33,974 nt of DNA. Origin: Bog-950 sp964493695 (GTDB lineage Bacteria > Bacteroidota > Bacteroidia > Chitinophagales > LD1). Shown here one piece after another: positions 23,015 to 31,700 of this stretch. Numbering within the stretch: the first letter of the stretch is position 1; each line of letters begins with the position of its first letter. A model generated the notes under the pieces. That model searched no databases and was not told where the DNA came from. It worked only from the letters and a program-made list of their open reading frames with translations. The stretch covers positions 1 through 33,974 of the forward strand of contig CAZBPG010000033.1 in assembly GCA_964493695.1 (NCBI GenBank). The letters are read 5' to 3'. The position numbers were made by a program, and so were the translations under genes.

Positions 23015-23239
23015 TTAAAAATCCCAAACAGTGTTTCTTTTTCCGCGCACGTAATCTTTCATGCGAATCCAGAAGGCGAGAATCATGTAGATGATAACCG
23101 GAGAGCCGATAGTCAGGCAACTGGCGTAGATGAAAAACATGCGGATGTCTTTAGCGGGCATCTTCAATCGCTCGCCAATCCGCTCACAAACTCCGAACAC
23201 ATGAGATTCAACTACAAACTTGAAAGTTTCAACGGGCAT
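23015..23239 (-). CDS. PspC-domain small membrane protein
   Basis: 74 residues from ATG 23239 (MPVETFKFVVESHVFGVCER). The family pattern is VFGVCERIGERLKMPAKDIR followed by a membrane helix, MFFIYASCLTIGSPVIIYMI, and a basic cytoplasmic tail (FWIRMKDYVRGKRNTVWDF). PspC in other bacteria helps membrane stress sensing; single-domain Bacteroidota versions are uncharacterised. A longer start at 23293 exists but lacks support. No other psp gene nearby. Confidence 0.82.
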   Translation of the reverse strand: MPVETFKFVVESHVFGVCERIGERLKMPAKDIRMFFIYASCLTIGSPVIIYMILAFWIRMKDYVRGKRNTVWDF

Positions 23240-23310
23240 AGTGAAAGGTTTTGTTGAATGAAGATAAATGAAGAATTGAATTTGCACAAACATTAAAAGT
23301 TAAAAGAGTG

Positions 23311-23380
23311 ATGTCACCCTGAGCGGAGTCGAAGGGTTCTTTCCGTACGAAAATGCTTCGACTCCGCTCAGCATGACATT
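23311..23380. repeat. Inverted pair of the GTCACCCTGAGCGGAGTCGA element
   Basis: Left arm ATGTCACCCTGAGCGGAGTC, GAAGGG (23311-23336); right arm GCTTCGACTCCGCTCAGCAT, GACAT (23355-23379). Good stem of about 20 bp with few mismatches and an 18-base loop. The right arm is followed at once by the stop codon of the DUF2851 gene (23381-23383). Likely acts as a terminator for that gene. Confidence 0.85.
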
Positions 23381-24652
23381 CTACTTTAAGATGCGGGTAC
23401 CTATAGCGCAATTCAAACAGTTAAACCTGTCGCAGTATTCGTTTTTCAATTGCAGCATGGCCTGTGTTTCGTAAGCGTTTGTGGCAGATAAGTTCAGTTT
23501 CTTCCAACCGGTGATAATGGAATTGCTTTCCGCTTCACACTTCTCTAAAAGCGCAATGGCCTTATCGCAATAGGCATCGTTGTCTTTATACTTACCGTAA
23601 GCAAACAGCACCGGTGCCACGGCATTGATAAGCAGTGTATTTTTCATAGCAGCCCCCAAATGTGAGTTTACTTTCTTCGATGGCTTATCGAACTGATAAT
23701 GATTCAGCCAGTAATCCGAAACATCCACCTCAAACAATTGGTGAATGGCTTTTGTATTCTTTGCTTCACGAATGGCGGAAAACAGTTTTACTTCTTTGTT
23801 CATCAGTGCTGCCAGCTGCGCTAACCGGAGGGTTGGAAAATTAGAAGGGCGAAGGCGCAGAAACTTCCAGACCTCTTTCTTTAAGGGCTGAAGGTAGTGC
23901 AGGCGTTTTAAATACAGATACTCTTTGCGTAACCGGTTAGGATATTCATCGTCAAACTTCTCCTCTAAAAATCCGGCTTGCCCGAAAAGCAGGGCTTCCA
24001 TCTGCAGCAAATCGTTCTGGTGCTTAGCCCAAACCTTCACCGGTAACGATTTTGCCAGAAGAAAGAAAGGGTCTTTGTTGATGCTCGCACCAAAGTAGCG
24101 GCCTGTCATTTGAAACATCACATTCTCCCAATCGTTTTCCGAATCTGCCAGCAGCAGATTGATTTGCGCTACTTTGTTTTCCAGCCGTTCAATCGATAAC
24201 CGTTCAAGAAAATTTTTGGTGGTAAACTCATCCACCTCTTTAAAGAACTTAGCGCAGGGTATCCACGTTTTGCGTTTAGCTAATTCCTCATACCGGTAAA
24301 GCGTATTGGTATTTATCCTGCTCTTTAGTTCAAGTGTGGGAATGGTTTCACCGTTTTTGCGCGATGCAATTCTGCCCGCACTTTCATACACCACATGCAG
24401 TATTACGTTGTTGTAAGAAGCATCCTGTTCGTGCTTATGCGCAAACCAGTCTTTTGAATTGACGTGTATTTCAATGTTACCCGCCCAAAGCGTTTTGACA
24501 ATCCTGATTTTTGCATTCTGAAAATCGGCACCCGCATCGGTATTGTAAGTTCCCTGATGAACTATTTCTATTTTCTCTCCACCGGTAGTGCAAAGGTCTT
24601 GCTGTTCGAATAACCGGAACTTCCAGATGAAGTGGAGCAATTTTTCGTTCAT
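23381..24652 (-). CDS. DUF2851 family protein
   Basis: 423 residues. The opening MNEKLLHFIWKFRLFEQQDL, then VHQGTYNTDAGADFQNAKIR and GNIEIHVNSKDWFAHKHEQD, is the DUF2851 signature, a family almost restricted to Bacteroidota. It ends with a Cys cluster, CDRFNCLNCAIGTRILK, which resembles a metal-binding site. GNIEIH and DAGADF hint at a nuclease-like acidic centre, but no function is established. Cytoplasmic: no signal or membrane segment. Upstream is a single repeat element and then the LRR gene. Confidence 0.87.
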   Translation of the reverse strand: MNEKLLHFIWKFRLFEQQDLCTTGGEKIEIVHQGTYNTDAGADFQNAKIRIVKTLWAGNIEIHVNSKDWFAHKHEQDASYNNVILHVVYESAGRIASRKNGETIPTLELKSRINTNTLYRYEELAKRKTWIPCAKFFKEVDEFTTKNFLERLSIERLENKVAQINLLLADSENDWENVMFQMTGRYFGASINKDPFFLLAKSLPVKVWAKHQNDLLQMEALLFGQAGFLEEKFDDEYPNRLRKEYLYLKRLHYLQPLKKEVWKFLRLRPSNFPTLRLAQLAALMNKEVKLFSAIREAKNTKAIHQLFEVDVSDYWLNHYQFDKPSKKVNSHLGAAMKNTLLINAVAPVLFAYGKYKDNDAYCDKAIALLEKCEAESNSIITGWKKLNLSATNAYETQAMLQLKNEYCDRFNCLNCAIGTRILK

Positions 24653-24681
24653 AAATTGAATATAGGAAAGACAATTAAAAC

Positions 24682-24708
24682 GATGTCACCCTGAGCGTAG
24701 TCGAAGGG
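24682..24708. repeat. Single copy of the GTCACCCTGAGCGTAGTCGA element
   Basis: GATGTCACCCTGAGCGTAGT, then CGAAGGG, 24682-24708. It is flush with the stop codon of the LRR gene (24709-24711) and shares the sequence of the pairs at 21203 and 23311. Confidence 0.8.
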
Positions 24709-25392
24709 TTAAAGCATTGTCTGGCAATCGGGAATAAGCCAGAGCAATTCATCCACCTGCTTAGAACTGATTTTTGTATTCTTCAGATTAAGCAGGCGAA
24801 GCGATTTCATGTTTTTGATTTCAGCAGGAAATGAGGAAAGCTGCTTATTGAAACTCACATCCAGCGTCCGCAGGTTTTTCATACCGGTCACCGCAACTGG
24901 TATAGCCGTAAGCAGATTATAACTAAGGTCTATAATTTCAAGGGCGGCAAGTTGGTTCATTTGAGCAGGTAATGCTTTCAGTAAATTCTTTGTGGCAACA
25001 AAGCGGCTGAGCTTTGTAAGTGCGCCAATTTCTTTCGGCAAAGTGGCAATCTGATTAAACCCTGTTTCCAGCTCCTGTAAATTCTTTAAATTGGAAATTG
25101 CCACCGGAATTATTTTCAGTTTATTGGAAGTAAGATTCAGATACCTGAGCTTGGTTAACGTGAAAAGAACTTTAGGAAGAGTAGTGAGATTGTTTGATGA
25201 AACATTCAATCGCTCCAGGTTTACGAGTTTACCGATGCTTTCCGGAAGCACGGTTAATCCTTTACCACTCAGGTTTAATGACTTTACATCTGCAGGGTTT
25301 TTTAGTGCTTCGGCAAGAGAAGTATAGCTGCCACCGGCAAATAATGTGGTAATGCCGGCAAAAAAAATCAGGACAATCAGATTTAAACGCAT
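24709..25392 (-). CDS. Secreted leucine-rich repeat protein
   Basis: 227 residues with signal peptide MRLNLIVLIFFAGITTLFAG. About seven 23-residue LRRs follow (LNLSGKGLTVLPESIGKLVN, LERLNVSSNNLTTLPKVLFT, LRYLNLTSNKLKIIPVAISN and onward). Repeats of this bacterial LxxLxLxxNxLxxLP type make a solenoid for protein binding. It begins 6 bp after the stop of the PLP enzyme gene, so they may share a transcript. No sorting domain; the protein is probably periplasmic. Confidence 0.9.
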   Translation of the reverse strand: MRLNLIVLIFFAGITTLFAGGSYTSLAEALKNPADVKSLNLSGKGLTVLPESIGKLVNLERLNVSSNNLTTLPKVLFTLTKLRYLNLTSNKLKIIPVAISNLKNLQELETGFNQIATLPKEIGALTKLSRFVATKNLLKALPAQMNQLAALEIIDLSYNLLTAIPVAVTGMKNLRTLDVSFNKQLSSFPAEIKNMKSLRLLNLKNTKISSKQVDELLWLIPDCQTML

Positions 25393-25398
25393 TACCGC

Positions 25399-26562
25399 TT
25401 ATTCTATTTTCTTAAACGCTTGTTTCAAATCCTCCTTTAGGCTTTCTGCATCTTCTAAACCAATATAAAACCGGATGAGGTTGAACGGATAAACTTCATC
25501 TCTGTAATGTTGCTGCACCGGAAAGCTGCAGGCGGGCATAAGCAGCGATTCATGTCCGCCCCAGCTGACTGCAAGGAGAAAACTTTTCAAACTATTGCAG
25601 AATACTTCCACCTGTGCCACATCTTTTGCTTTTAGCAAAACGGTGAACAGGCTTCCACCGTTTTGCATTTGCTTCTTTGCCAAATCATATTGAGGAAACG
25701 ATTTTGAAAAGGGATAAACCACTTTTTCAATTTGCGGATGTTGCTCTAACCACTCCACCAACTGTTCCGTTGTCTCGCGGGTTTGTTTTAACCTTAAAGG
25801 AAGTGTCCGTAAACTTCTAATCAACAGCCAGGCATCGTTAGGAGAAATAATACCACCCAGATTCAGTAACTCCGATTCGAAAATCCTATCGGTCATCTTT
25901 TTGTTGCTTAGGAGAAAACCGGCTACTACATCGCTGTGGCCTCCGTAATACTTAGTGGCCGAGTGGACTTCTATATCTACTCCCATCTCCATACACCGCT
26001 GGTTTAGCGAAGTGCTGTAAGAGTTATCAATAATGGTAATGATGTTTTTTGCTTGCGCTAGTTTTACTACCGCTTCAATATCCTGCAACTCGAAAGTGAA
26101 AGTGTTTGGGCTTTCAAGGAAAATGATTTTCGTGTTGGGCTGAATGGCTTTTTCAAAATTCTCTACGGCTGTTCCGTCAACCATGGTTGCGGTTACACCA
26201 AAGCGCGGAAGAAACTTATCAAACAACCGGTGAGTCCATCCATAGGGTTTCTTCACACAAACCACATGGTCGCCCGTCTTTACATTGGCAATTACCGCAG
26301 CGCTTATGGCTGCTACACCGCTGGAGAAAACCAACGCATCTTCTGCACCGGCAAGCGCAGCAATCTTCTTTCTCAGAATTTGAACAGTTGGGTTATTGCC
26401 TCTGGTGTAAATCGGAATCTCCTTTTCGCTCAAAAATGCTTTGCGCAAACCCGCTACATCTTTAAAACAAAAATTACTGGTTTGAATAACAGGAGGCGAA
26501 ACGGCATTGAAATATTCTTCGCGTTCTTCGCCAAGATGGTTGAGGATATAGGATAAGTCCAT
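25399..26562 (-). CDS. PLP-dependent Cys/Met metabolism enzyme (cystathionine gamma-synthase/lyase-like)
   Basis: 387 residues. Fold-type I PLP enzyme with the internal aldimine Lys 204 in HSATKYYGGHSDVVAGF, the phosphate-binding YTRGNNPT (52-59), SSGVAAISAA and IIDNSYSTSLNQRC. Members make or break cystathionine, homocysteine or methionine derivatives. The usual YGGTYRLF loop is PYGWTHRLF here, with Trp and His in place of Gly and Tyr, so specificity may differ. It is 6 bp upstream of the LRR gene and divergent from cinA. Confidence 0.9.
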   Translation of the reverse strand: MDLSYILNHLGEEREEYFNAVSPPVIQTSNFCFKDVAGLRKAFLSEKEIPIYTRGNNPTVQILRKKIAALAGAEDALVFSSGVAAISAAVIANVKTGDHVVCVKKPYGWTHRLFDKFLPRFGVTATMVDGTAVENFEKAIQPNTKIIFLESPNTFTFELQDIEAVVKLAQAKNIITIIDNSYSTSLNQRCMEMGVDIEVHSATKYYGGHSDVVAGFLLSNKKMTDRIFESELLNLGGIISPNDAWLLIRSLRTLPLRLKQTRETTEQLVEWLEQHPQIEKVVYPFSKSFPQYDLAKKQMQNGGSLFTVLLKAKDVAQVEVFCNSLKSFLLAVSWGGHESLLMPACSFPVQQHYRDEVYPFNLIRFYIGLEDAESLKEDLKQAFKKIE

Positions 26563-26659
26563 GTTACGAACATAGTAAATGAGTCATTAAACGTTGTTTT
26601 AAATATCTGAAAAGAAACCGTTTTTATCCCCATAATTGTGTCTGAAAGCAGAACAGGAT

Positions 26660-27904
26660 ATGAAAGCTACCGTAATTACGATTGGAGATGAAATTCTTAT
26701 AGGACAGATAGTAGACACTAACAGTGCGTGGATTGGACAAAAGTTTTCTGATCTGGGAGTAAAGCTGAATGAAATTGTTTCTGTGGGAGATGACGCGGAG
26801 CAAATCGTGAGTGCTCTGAACCGTGCTAAAATTTCGTCTAAGATTGTGTTAATGACCGGTGGCCTGGGGCCAACTAAAGATGACATTACAAAAAAGACTT
26901 TGGTAGAATACTTCAACACAGAGCTGGTGCTGAACGAAGAAGTATGGGAAAGGATGAAACAGATTTTTGAAAAGCGCGGCCTGAAAGTGTTGGAGATGAA
27001 CCGGTCGCAGGCTATGATTCCCAAAGCATGTACTATGCTCCCTAATTCGCGGGGAACAGCGCAGGGTATGTGGTTTGATATTGAAGGTGTGGTTTTTGTT
27101 TCCATGCCCGGGGTGCCGCACGAAATGAAACACCTGATGGAAACACAGGTGATTCCAAAGTTGAAAGAAAAATTTTCCTTTCCCAAAATAATTCATGCCA
27201 AAGTAATGACAGCAGGGGCAGGAGAATCTGTAATAGCAAACATGCTCAGCAGTTTTGAAAACGAACTGCCGGAATACATCAAACTCGCCTACCTTCCTAA
27301 TCTGGGTGTTGTCAAACTTCGTTTAACCGCACGTGGTGATGGCGATGAATTGAAAAGTGAGGTGGAATTGCAGAAAGAAAAGCTTAAATCTGTACTGGGA
27401 GATTTTGTTTACACAGAGGGAGAGGATTCACTTGAAATTGTTATCGGGAAAGCACTTGCGGAAAGAAAAGAAACTGTGAGTTGTGCTGAAAGCTGCACCG
27501 GTGGAAATATTGCTCATCTCTTTACCTCTGTTCCGGGCAGTTCAAAATATTTTGAAGGGGGAGTTGTTTCGTACTCATACGATGTGAAAGAAAAAATTCT
27601 TGGTGTGAAGCATTCGACATTGAACACAGTAGGAGCAGTAAGTGAAGAATGTGTTCGCGAAATGCTGGACGGTTTGTTGAAGGTTACCGGCACAACGTAT
27701 GGTATTGCAGTAAGCGGTATTGCGGGACCGGACGGAGGAACACCCGACAAGCCGGTAGGCACAGTATGGATTGCTGTAGGCTCAAAAGATAAGGTAGTAG
27801 CAAAGAAGTTTCAGTTCTTTCCTTCAAGAATGGAAAACATCAGGGTATTTTCCAACGCGGCTATGAATATGCTCCGTTTACTGATGCTGGGTAAATTGTC
27901 TTAA
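26660..27904 (+). CDS. cinA: CinA family nicotinamide-nucleotide amidohydrolase
   Basis: 414 residues from ATG 26660, preceded by AGGAT. The N-terminal half is the molybdopterin-binding-like domain (MKATVITIGDEILIGQIVDT; MTGGLGPTKDDITKK). The C-terminal half is the NMN deamidase domain: SCAESCTGGNIAHLFTSVPG, FEGGVVSYSYDVKEKILGVK, VSGIAGPDGGTPDKPVGTVW. It recycles nicotinamide mononucleotide to NaMN; some members also hydrolyse ADP-ribose. The stop codon directly abuts the stop of the convergent gene with no spacer. Confidence 0.95.
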   Translation: MKATVITIGDEILIGQIVDTNSAWIGQKFSDLGVKLNEIVSVGDDAEQIVSALNRAKISSKIVLMTGGLGPTKDDITKKTLVEYFNTELVLNEEVWERMKQIFEKRGLKVLEMNRSQAMIPKACTMLPNSRGTAQGMWFDIEGVVFVSMPGVPHEMKHLMETQVIPKLKEKFSFPKIIHAKVMTAGAGESVIANMLSSFENELPEYIKLAYLPNLGVVKLRLTARGDGDELKSEVELQKEKLKSVLGDFVYTEGEDSLEIVIGKALAERKETVSCAESCTGGNIAHLFTSVPGSSKYFEGGVVSYSYDVKEKILGVKHSTLNTVGAVSEECVREMLDGLLKVTGTTYGIAVSGIAGPDGGTPDKPVGTVWIAVGSKDKVVAKKFQFFPSRMENIRVFSNAAMNMLRLLMLGKLS

Positions 27905-28966
27905 TCAGCGCAAATCAATACGCTTCACCTTATCAAACTGTAAGATAAAATCTGCGCCAAAAACAGCAGCCGGGGTTAGTGTTCCGTGAGGAGGTTCCTT
28001 TTCTAAAACGTTTTGCGCAATTTTCAAAGCGGTAAGGGCGGTCAGTGTGTAGCCCTCAGGTAACTCAAGCATGGCACGAACACTGGCTCCAAACATATTT
28101 TTTACTTCACCCCATACAACACTCGTAGAAGTCTTTCTTTCTTCATCGCTGGGGCCGGCAGGGCGTTTCTTGATTCGCTGAATAATTAGGTTTTTTACCG
28201 GTCGCCACCTTAAAATAAATCCGATGTGGTTGCTGAATTTCATGCTTGAAACAACTTTCTCGGGCAAATAATTGTAAACGGTTATGTTAGGTATACCGGT
28301 GGTGCGGTAAGCGGTGGAAACATCGCCCCAGGGAATTGCCACTACATCTTTCTTCCGTCTATCTTCCAGTTTAATCTGTTTTACTAATGTTCCGTTCGGT
28401 ATCTTTTCAATCTTTCCGTTTCTGCGCACTATACAACTCTCTCCTAAATTTTCTGCTACTGTAATGGCAGTACCGTGCGAAATTCTCCCGCCTTTCATCA
28501 TCAGAGCAAGTTCAAGAGTATCCGCACCGGGTATTTTGCCTTTGAGATAAAGCGCGAGACAGTCAGTAGGTACTACATCAAAGCCAACTCCGGGCATCAA
28601 AAGGACACCGGCATCTTTTGCCCGTTTATCCATTGCAAACAGACTCTCAAACACATCAAACTCACCGGTAATGTCCAGATAGTGTGTTTGTGCCTTGATG
28701 CAGGCAGTAGCCATAACTTTGGAGGTGAATTTAAACGGCCCGGCACAATGCAGCACTACTTTTACGTCACGTATGTTCTCAACCACTGTTTGCTCTTCGT
28801 TCAAATCAAATGAACGGTAAGGCAGGTTCAGTTTGTCCGCAAGTTCCTGAACTTTGGAAGCATCTCTGCCGGCCAGTATCACCGGCAATTTCTGTTCCGC
28901 TGCAAACTCACTTATCAGTTTACCGGTGTAACCGTAACAGCCGTATATCAATATTCCTTCTTTCAC
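27905..28966 (-). CDS. Saccharopine dehydrogenase-like / trans-acting enoyl reductase family protein
   Basis: 353 residues from a GTG start. An N-terminal Rossmann fold is seen (ILIYGCYGYTGKLISEFAAE), followed by HCAGPFKFTSKVMATACIKA, DITGEFDVFESL and LLMPGVGFDVVPTDCLALYL. This is the family of saccharopine-dehydrogenase-like reductases that includes mycobacterial trans-acting enoyl reductases. Bacterial relatives outside mycobacteria have unknown substrates. Single gene, 185 bp from the divergent PAP2-like gene. Confidence 0.85.
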   Translation of the reverse strand: MKEGILIYGCYGYTGKLISEFAAEQKLPVILAGRDASKVQELADKLNLPYRSFDLNEEQTVVENIRDVKVVLHCAGPFKFTSKVMATACIKAQTHYLDITGEFDVFESLFAMDKRAKDAGVLLMPGVGFDVVPTDCLALYLKGKIPGADTLELALMMKGGRISHGTAITVAENLGESCIVRRNGKIEKIPNGTLVKQIKLEDRRKKDVVAIPWGDVSTAYRTTGIPNITVYNYLPEKVVSSMKFSNHIGFILRWRPVKNLIIQRIKKRPAGPSDEERKTSTSVVWGEVKNMFGASVRAMLELPEGYTLTALTALKIAQNVLEKEPPHGTLTPAAVFGADFILQFDKVKRIDLR

Positions 28967-29151
28967 AAAAACGCTTTTTATTAGGCGTTCAAACTTAAAT
29001 TAGTTTTTTTATGAAATGAAAATTGCAGTATTAATTCGTAGTATTAACGGTGTTAAACAAATAAGATGGATGGCTGGGACAACCCGACCGATGAATAGAA
29101 AAGCTATGTGTAGGACAACAAAGAAATTGGAATTTTAACTTGATTCGCGGC

Positions 29152-29805
29152 ATGAAGAAGTGGTACGGATTGTTTATAAAGAATTGGAGTGATGCGCTGA
29201 ACGAGAAGTATTACGTCATTAAGTTTTTTGCGAACCTAATTTTTTGCTACGCTCTGTATATTTACGTAACCCATCTGTTAGTAAGGAACCGTTTTCGGGA
29301 AGGAGTGGTTCTAAGCGACCCTATACAGGAGTTTTTTACACCGGTTGATTTTTCGCTTCCTATTTTTGTGCTTACCTATGTCTGCATTGCGGCATTTATC
29401 ATTTATGTTGTTCCGCGCCCGCGCGATTTTTATTTTGCGGCCCGTGCTTTTTTAGTTGTCTTTCTTCTCCGTTTTTCATTTATCCTCTTGATTCCACTCT
29501 CTCCACCGGATACTATGATTGTGCTGAATGACCCCGTACTTGACTGGATTGTCGGCAATAACAACAGCATTTACAATGACCTGTTTTTCTCCGGGCATGT
29601 AGCGGATGTTTGCATTTTCATTTTCTGTTGCCGTTACAATCCCTTGAAATATTTCATGATAGTGAGCGCAATACTTGTAGCGGTAATGCTGGTATGGCAG
29701 CAGGTTCATTATACAGCCGATGTGTTGGGGGCACCGTTTTTTGCCTATGTTAGTTATGCGGTATTTGCCAAAAAGGGACTGGCAAACAAATCTACTTCAG
29801 TTTAA
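29152..29805 (+). CDS. PAP2-like integral membrane phosphatase/transferase (sphingomyelin synthase-like)
   Basis: 217 residues, ATG 29152; TTG at 29140 would add four. About six hydrophobic segments (for example FFANLIFCYALYIYVTHLLV). The late motifs FFSGHVADVCIFIF and QQVHYTADVLGAPFF give the H and H-D of PAP2_C/sphingomyelin-synthase-type active sites. Expected to act on a lipid phosphate or head group at the membrane. It overlaps the convergent S8 protease by 14 bp at the 3' end. Divergent from the reductase gene. Confidence 0.72.
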   Translation: MKKWYGLFIKNWSDALNEKYYVIKFFANLIFCYALYIYVTHLLVRNRFREGVVLSDPIQEFFTPVDFSLPIFVLTYVCIAAFIIYVVPRPRDFYFAARAFLVVFLLRFSFILLIPLSPPDTMIVLNDPVLDWIVGNNNSIYNDLFFSGHVADVCIFIFCCRYNPLKYFMIVSAILVAVMLVWQQVHYTADVLGAPFFAYVSYAVFAKKGLANKSTSV

Positions 29806-31660
29806 GTAAATGTCTGGCGACTTTAGCACCGTCAATACGAAGTATGTATTCCCCCTGTTGTAATAACAAGCCGTCAATTTTTACAATCTCGAAAGTTTTA
29901 TCCCGCATAAAAAAACTGCGCTCATACACTTTCCTTCCCTGTAAATCGAACAACTCCAACTTGTGGTCTTTAGGTTCGTTGTTGAAGAGAGAAACATTTA
30001 ACTCATTGATAAACGGGTTCGGAAAAACTACTGCATCATCGTTAACACGAAGTATTCCTCCGTTGTAATTTGTTTTTAAAAGAAGATACGCATTGTAAAA
30101 ATTAGGGATGCCATAACCATGTAAACTATCCGGTGTCCAGAAATGGTCTGCACTGATGACAATGGCATCAGAAATTTCCCGAGCCGTTTTATCCGGAAAG
30201 GCACTCCATAAACTGGCAGCACAACCCGCCATTATCGGGCAACTGAAAGAAGTTCCGTTGTTGGTGGCTACGCCACCACCTGTAGTAACAACGGCAGCGT
30301 TCGCTCCTTGCGCACAAATATCCGGTTTTACTCTTCCTGCTGAATTAGGTCCGCGGCTGCTGAAATTAGTAACCGCTTCAGCGGAATCAACCGCCCCGAT
30401 AGCCAGCACACTATCCCCATCTGCAGGTGCTGAAATATACTTCCAATGTTTAGCACCTTCGTTACCAGCAGAGTTCAACACGAGTATTCCTTTACCAAAA
30501 GCCATATTGGCGGCATTGGTAATTACAGTAGTGTGTCCATTCATATCAGCGTAAGTGTGGCTTCCTTCATCGTCATCATATTCGGTATAACCCAATGAGG
30601 TAGAAAACACCTGTGCGCCTGCACTGTCAGCAACTTCGGCAGCAGCAGCCCAGTTATACTCTTCCATTATCCACTCAGCACCGTCATCTTCGGTGGTAAA
30701 CAGATAGTAATTGGCATCCGGTGCGGTGCCTATAAATTTGTGAGGTTGATTAGCCGCCATACACGAAAGAGTGTTTTCGCCATGGCCACCATCGTTATAT
30801 ACATTCAATTCATTATTTACAAAATCCCAGGTGCCGAGTATACGTTGGCGAACGGAATCGTAAGCCGAAATCAAGTGAGCGTTATAAAAGCCGTTATCCA
30901 TTACTGAGATAGTGATTCCTTCTCCGCGATAACCCATCTGGTGCAGCAAATCGGCATTCAGCATATTAATCTGGTGATATGCTGCCCCGTAAATGTTAGG
31001 ATAAACTATCTGCTGGTCAACCGGTGGCGCTTCTTTCAGTTTTTCCTCACGAAAAAGAGAGCGCGTTGGATTGTACCGGATGGGAGCGAAGGAATCTATA
31101 AAGGCAAGATTTGGCAGCGAATCGAAACCATTGCTGGTAATATAATCGGTGAAGATGACGGTGTCGCGAATGAAAATCGGACCGGGATGAAAGGGAGTAT
31201 CAATAACGACAGTGTTGGAAGAGTAAGAGAATGTATCGTAGCTGATTGATAACCCATTAACCGTAATGGCATAGTAAGTAACAAACGAATCGATGATGGT
31301 GTAAGAAAACGAATCGCTGGTTAGCACCGTCAGCTTTTTTTCAAACGTATCGGTTTCAACCTTTATGGCTTTATTCATGTCCACCACAACAGTATTAAAC
31401 CATTTAAGCCGGTGGTCGAGGTGGCCGATGAACGGGGCAAGGCTGTCGATATAAGCCAGTGATAAAGGTAAATCGGTTTCGTTCAGCGGAATATGTTGTT
31501 TGCTCCTGCGGTCGATAGATTTTTGAGAAAGAAACTGCTGGGGATTGGAAAGGGAAAACGAATTGTTGTTTTTGTCCTTAAAACGAATCCAGTACTTGTT
31601 GTTCTGTGAGAACGAAAAGGAAGTAATAAGCAGAAAGAGGAGCAGAAATAGTTTTTGCAT
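29792..31660 (-). CDS. Subtilisin-like S8 protease with T9SS sorting domain
   Basis: 622 residues, ATG 31660 giving signal MQKLFLLLFLLITSFSFSQ; an upstream start at 31714 is less likely. The mature domain has the catalytic Asp in ITISVMDNGFYNAH, His in NDGGHGENTLSCMAANQ, and Ser in NNGTSFSCPIMAGCAASLW; GNEG supplies the oxyanion Asn. A long N-terminal prodomain begins NNKYWIRFKDKNNNSFSL. The C-terminus (VFPNPFINELNVSLFNN to ARHLLKLK) is a type IX sorting domain. It likely degrades proteins outside the cell. It follows the lipoprotein gene at 31701 by 40 bp. Confidence 0.94.
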   Translation of the reverse strand: MQKLFLLLFLLITSFSFSQNNKYWIRFKDKNNNSFSLSNPQQFLSQKSIDRRSKQHIPLNETDLPLSLAYIDSLAPFIGHLDHRLKWFNTVVVDMNKAIKVETDTFEKKLTVLTSDSFSYTIIDSFVTYYAITVNGLSISYDTFSYSSNTVVIDTPFHPGPIFIRDTVIFTDYITSNGFDSLPNLAFIDSFAPIRYNPTRSLFREEKLKEAPPVDQQIVYPNIYGAAYHQINMLNADLLHQMGYRGEGITISVMDNGFYNAHLISAYDSVRQRILGTWDFVNNELNVYNDGGHGENTLSCMAANQPHKFIGTAPDANYYLFTTEDDGAEWIMEEYNWAAAAEVADSAGAQVFSTSLGYTEYDDDEGSHTYADMNGHTTVITNAANMAFGKGILVLNSAGNEGAKHWKYISAPADGDSVLAIGAVDSAEAVTNFSSRGPNSAGRVKPDICAQGANAAVVTTGGGVATNNGTSFSCPIMAGCAASLWSAFPDKTAREISDAIVISADHFWTPDSLHGYGIPNFYNAYLLLKTNYNGGILRVNDDAVVFPNPFINELNVSLFNNEPKDHKLELFDLQGRKVYERSFFMRDKTFEIVKIDGLLLQQGEYILRIDGAKVARHLLKLK

Positions 31661-31700
31661 AAATTCTTCAACAACCAACAACAAACGAAAAACAGACGGG

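Noticed and set aside
28967..29151. Promoter between the reductase and PAP2-like genes
   Set aside because: No TAnnTTTG box with a fitting upstream TTG was found on either strand; nothing else seen there.
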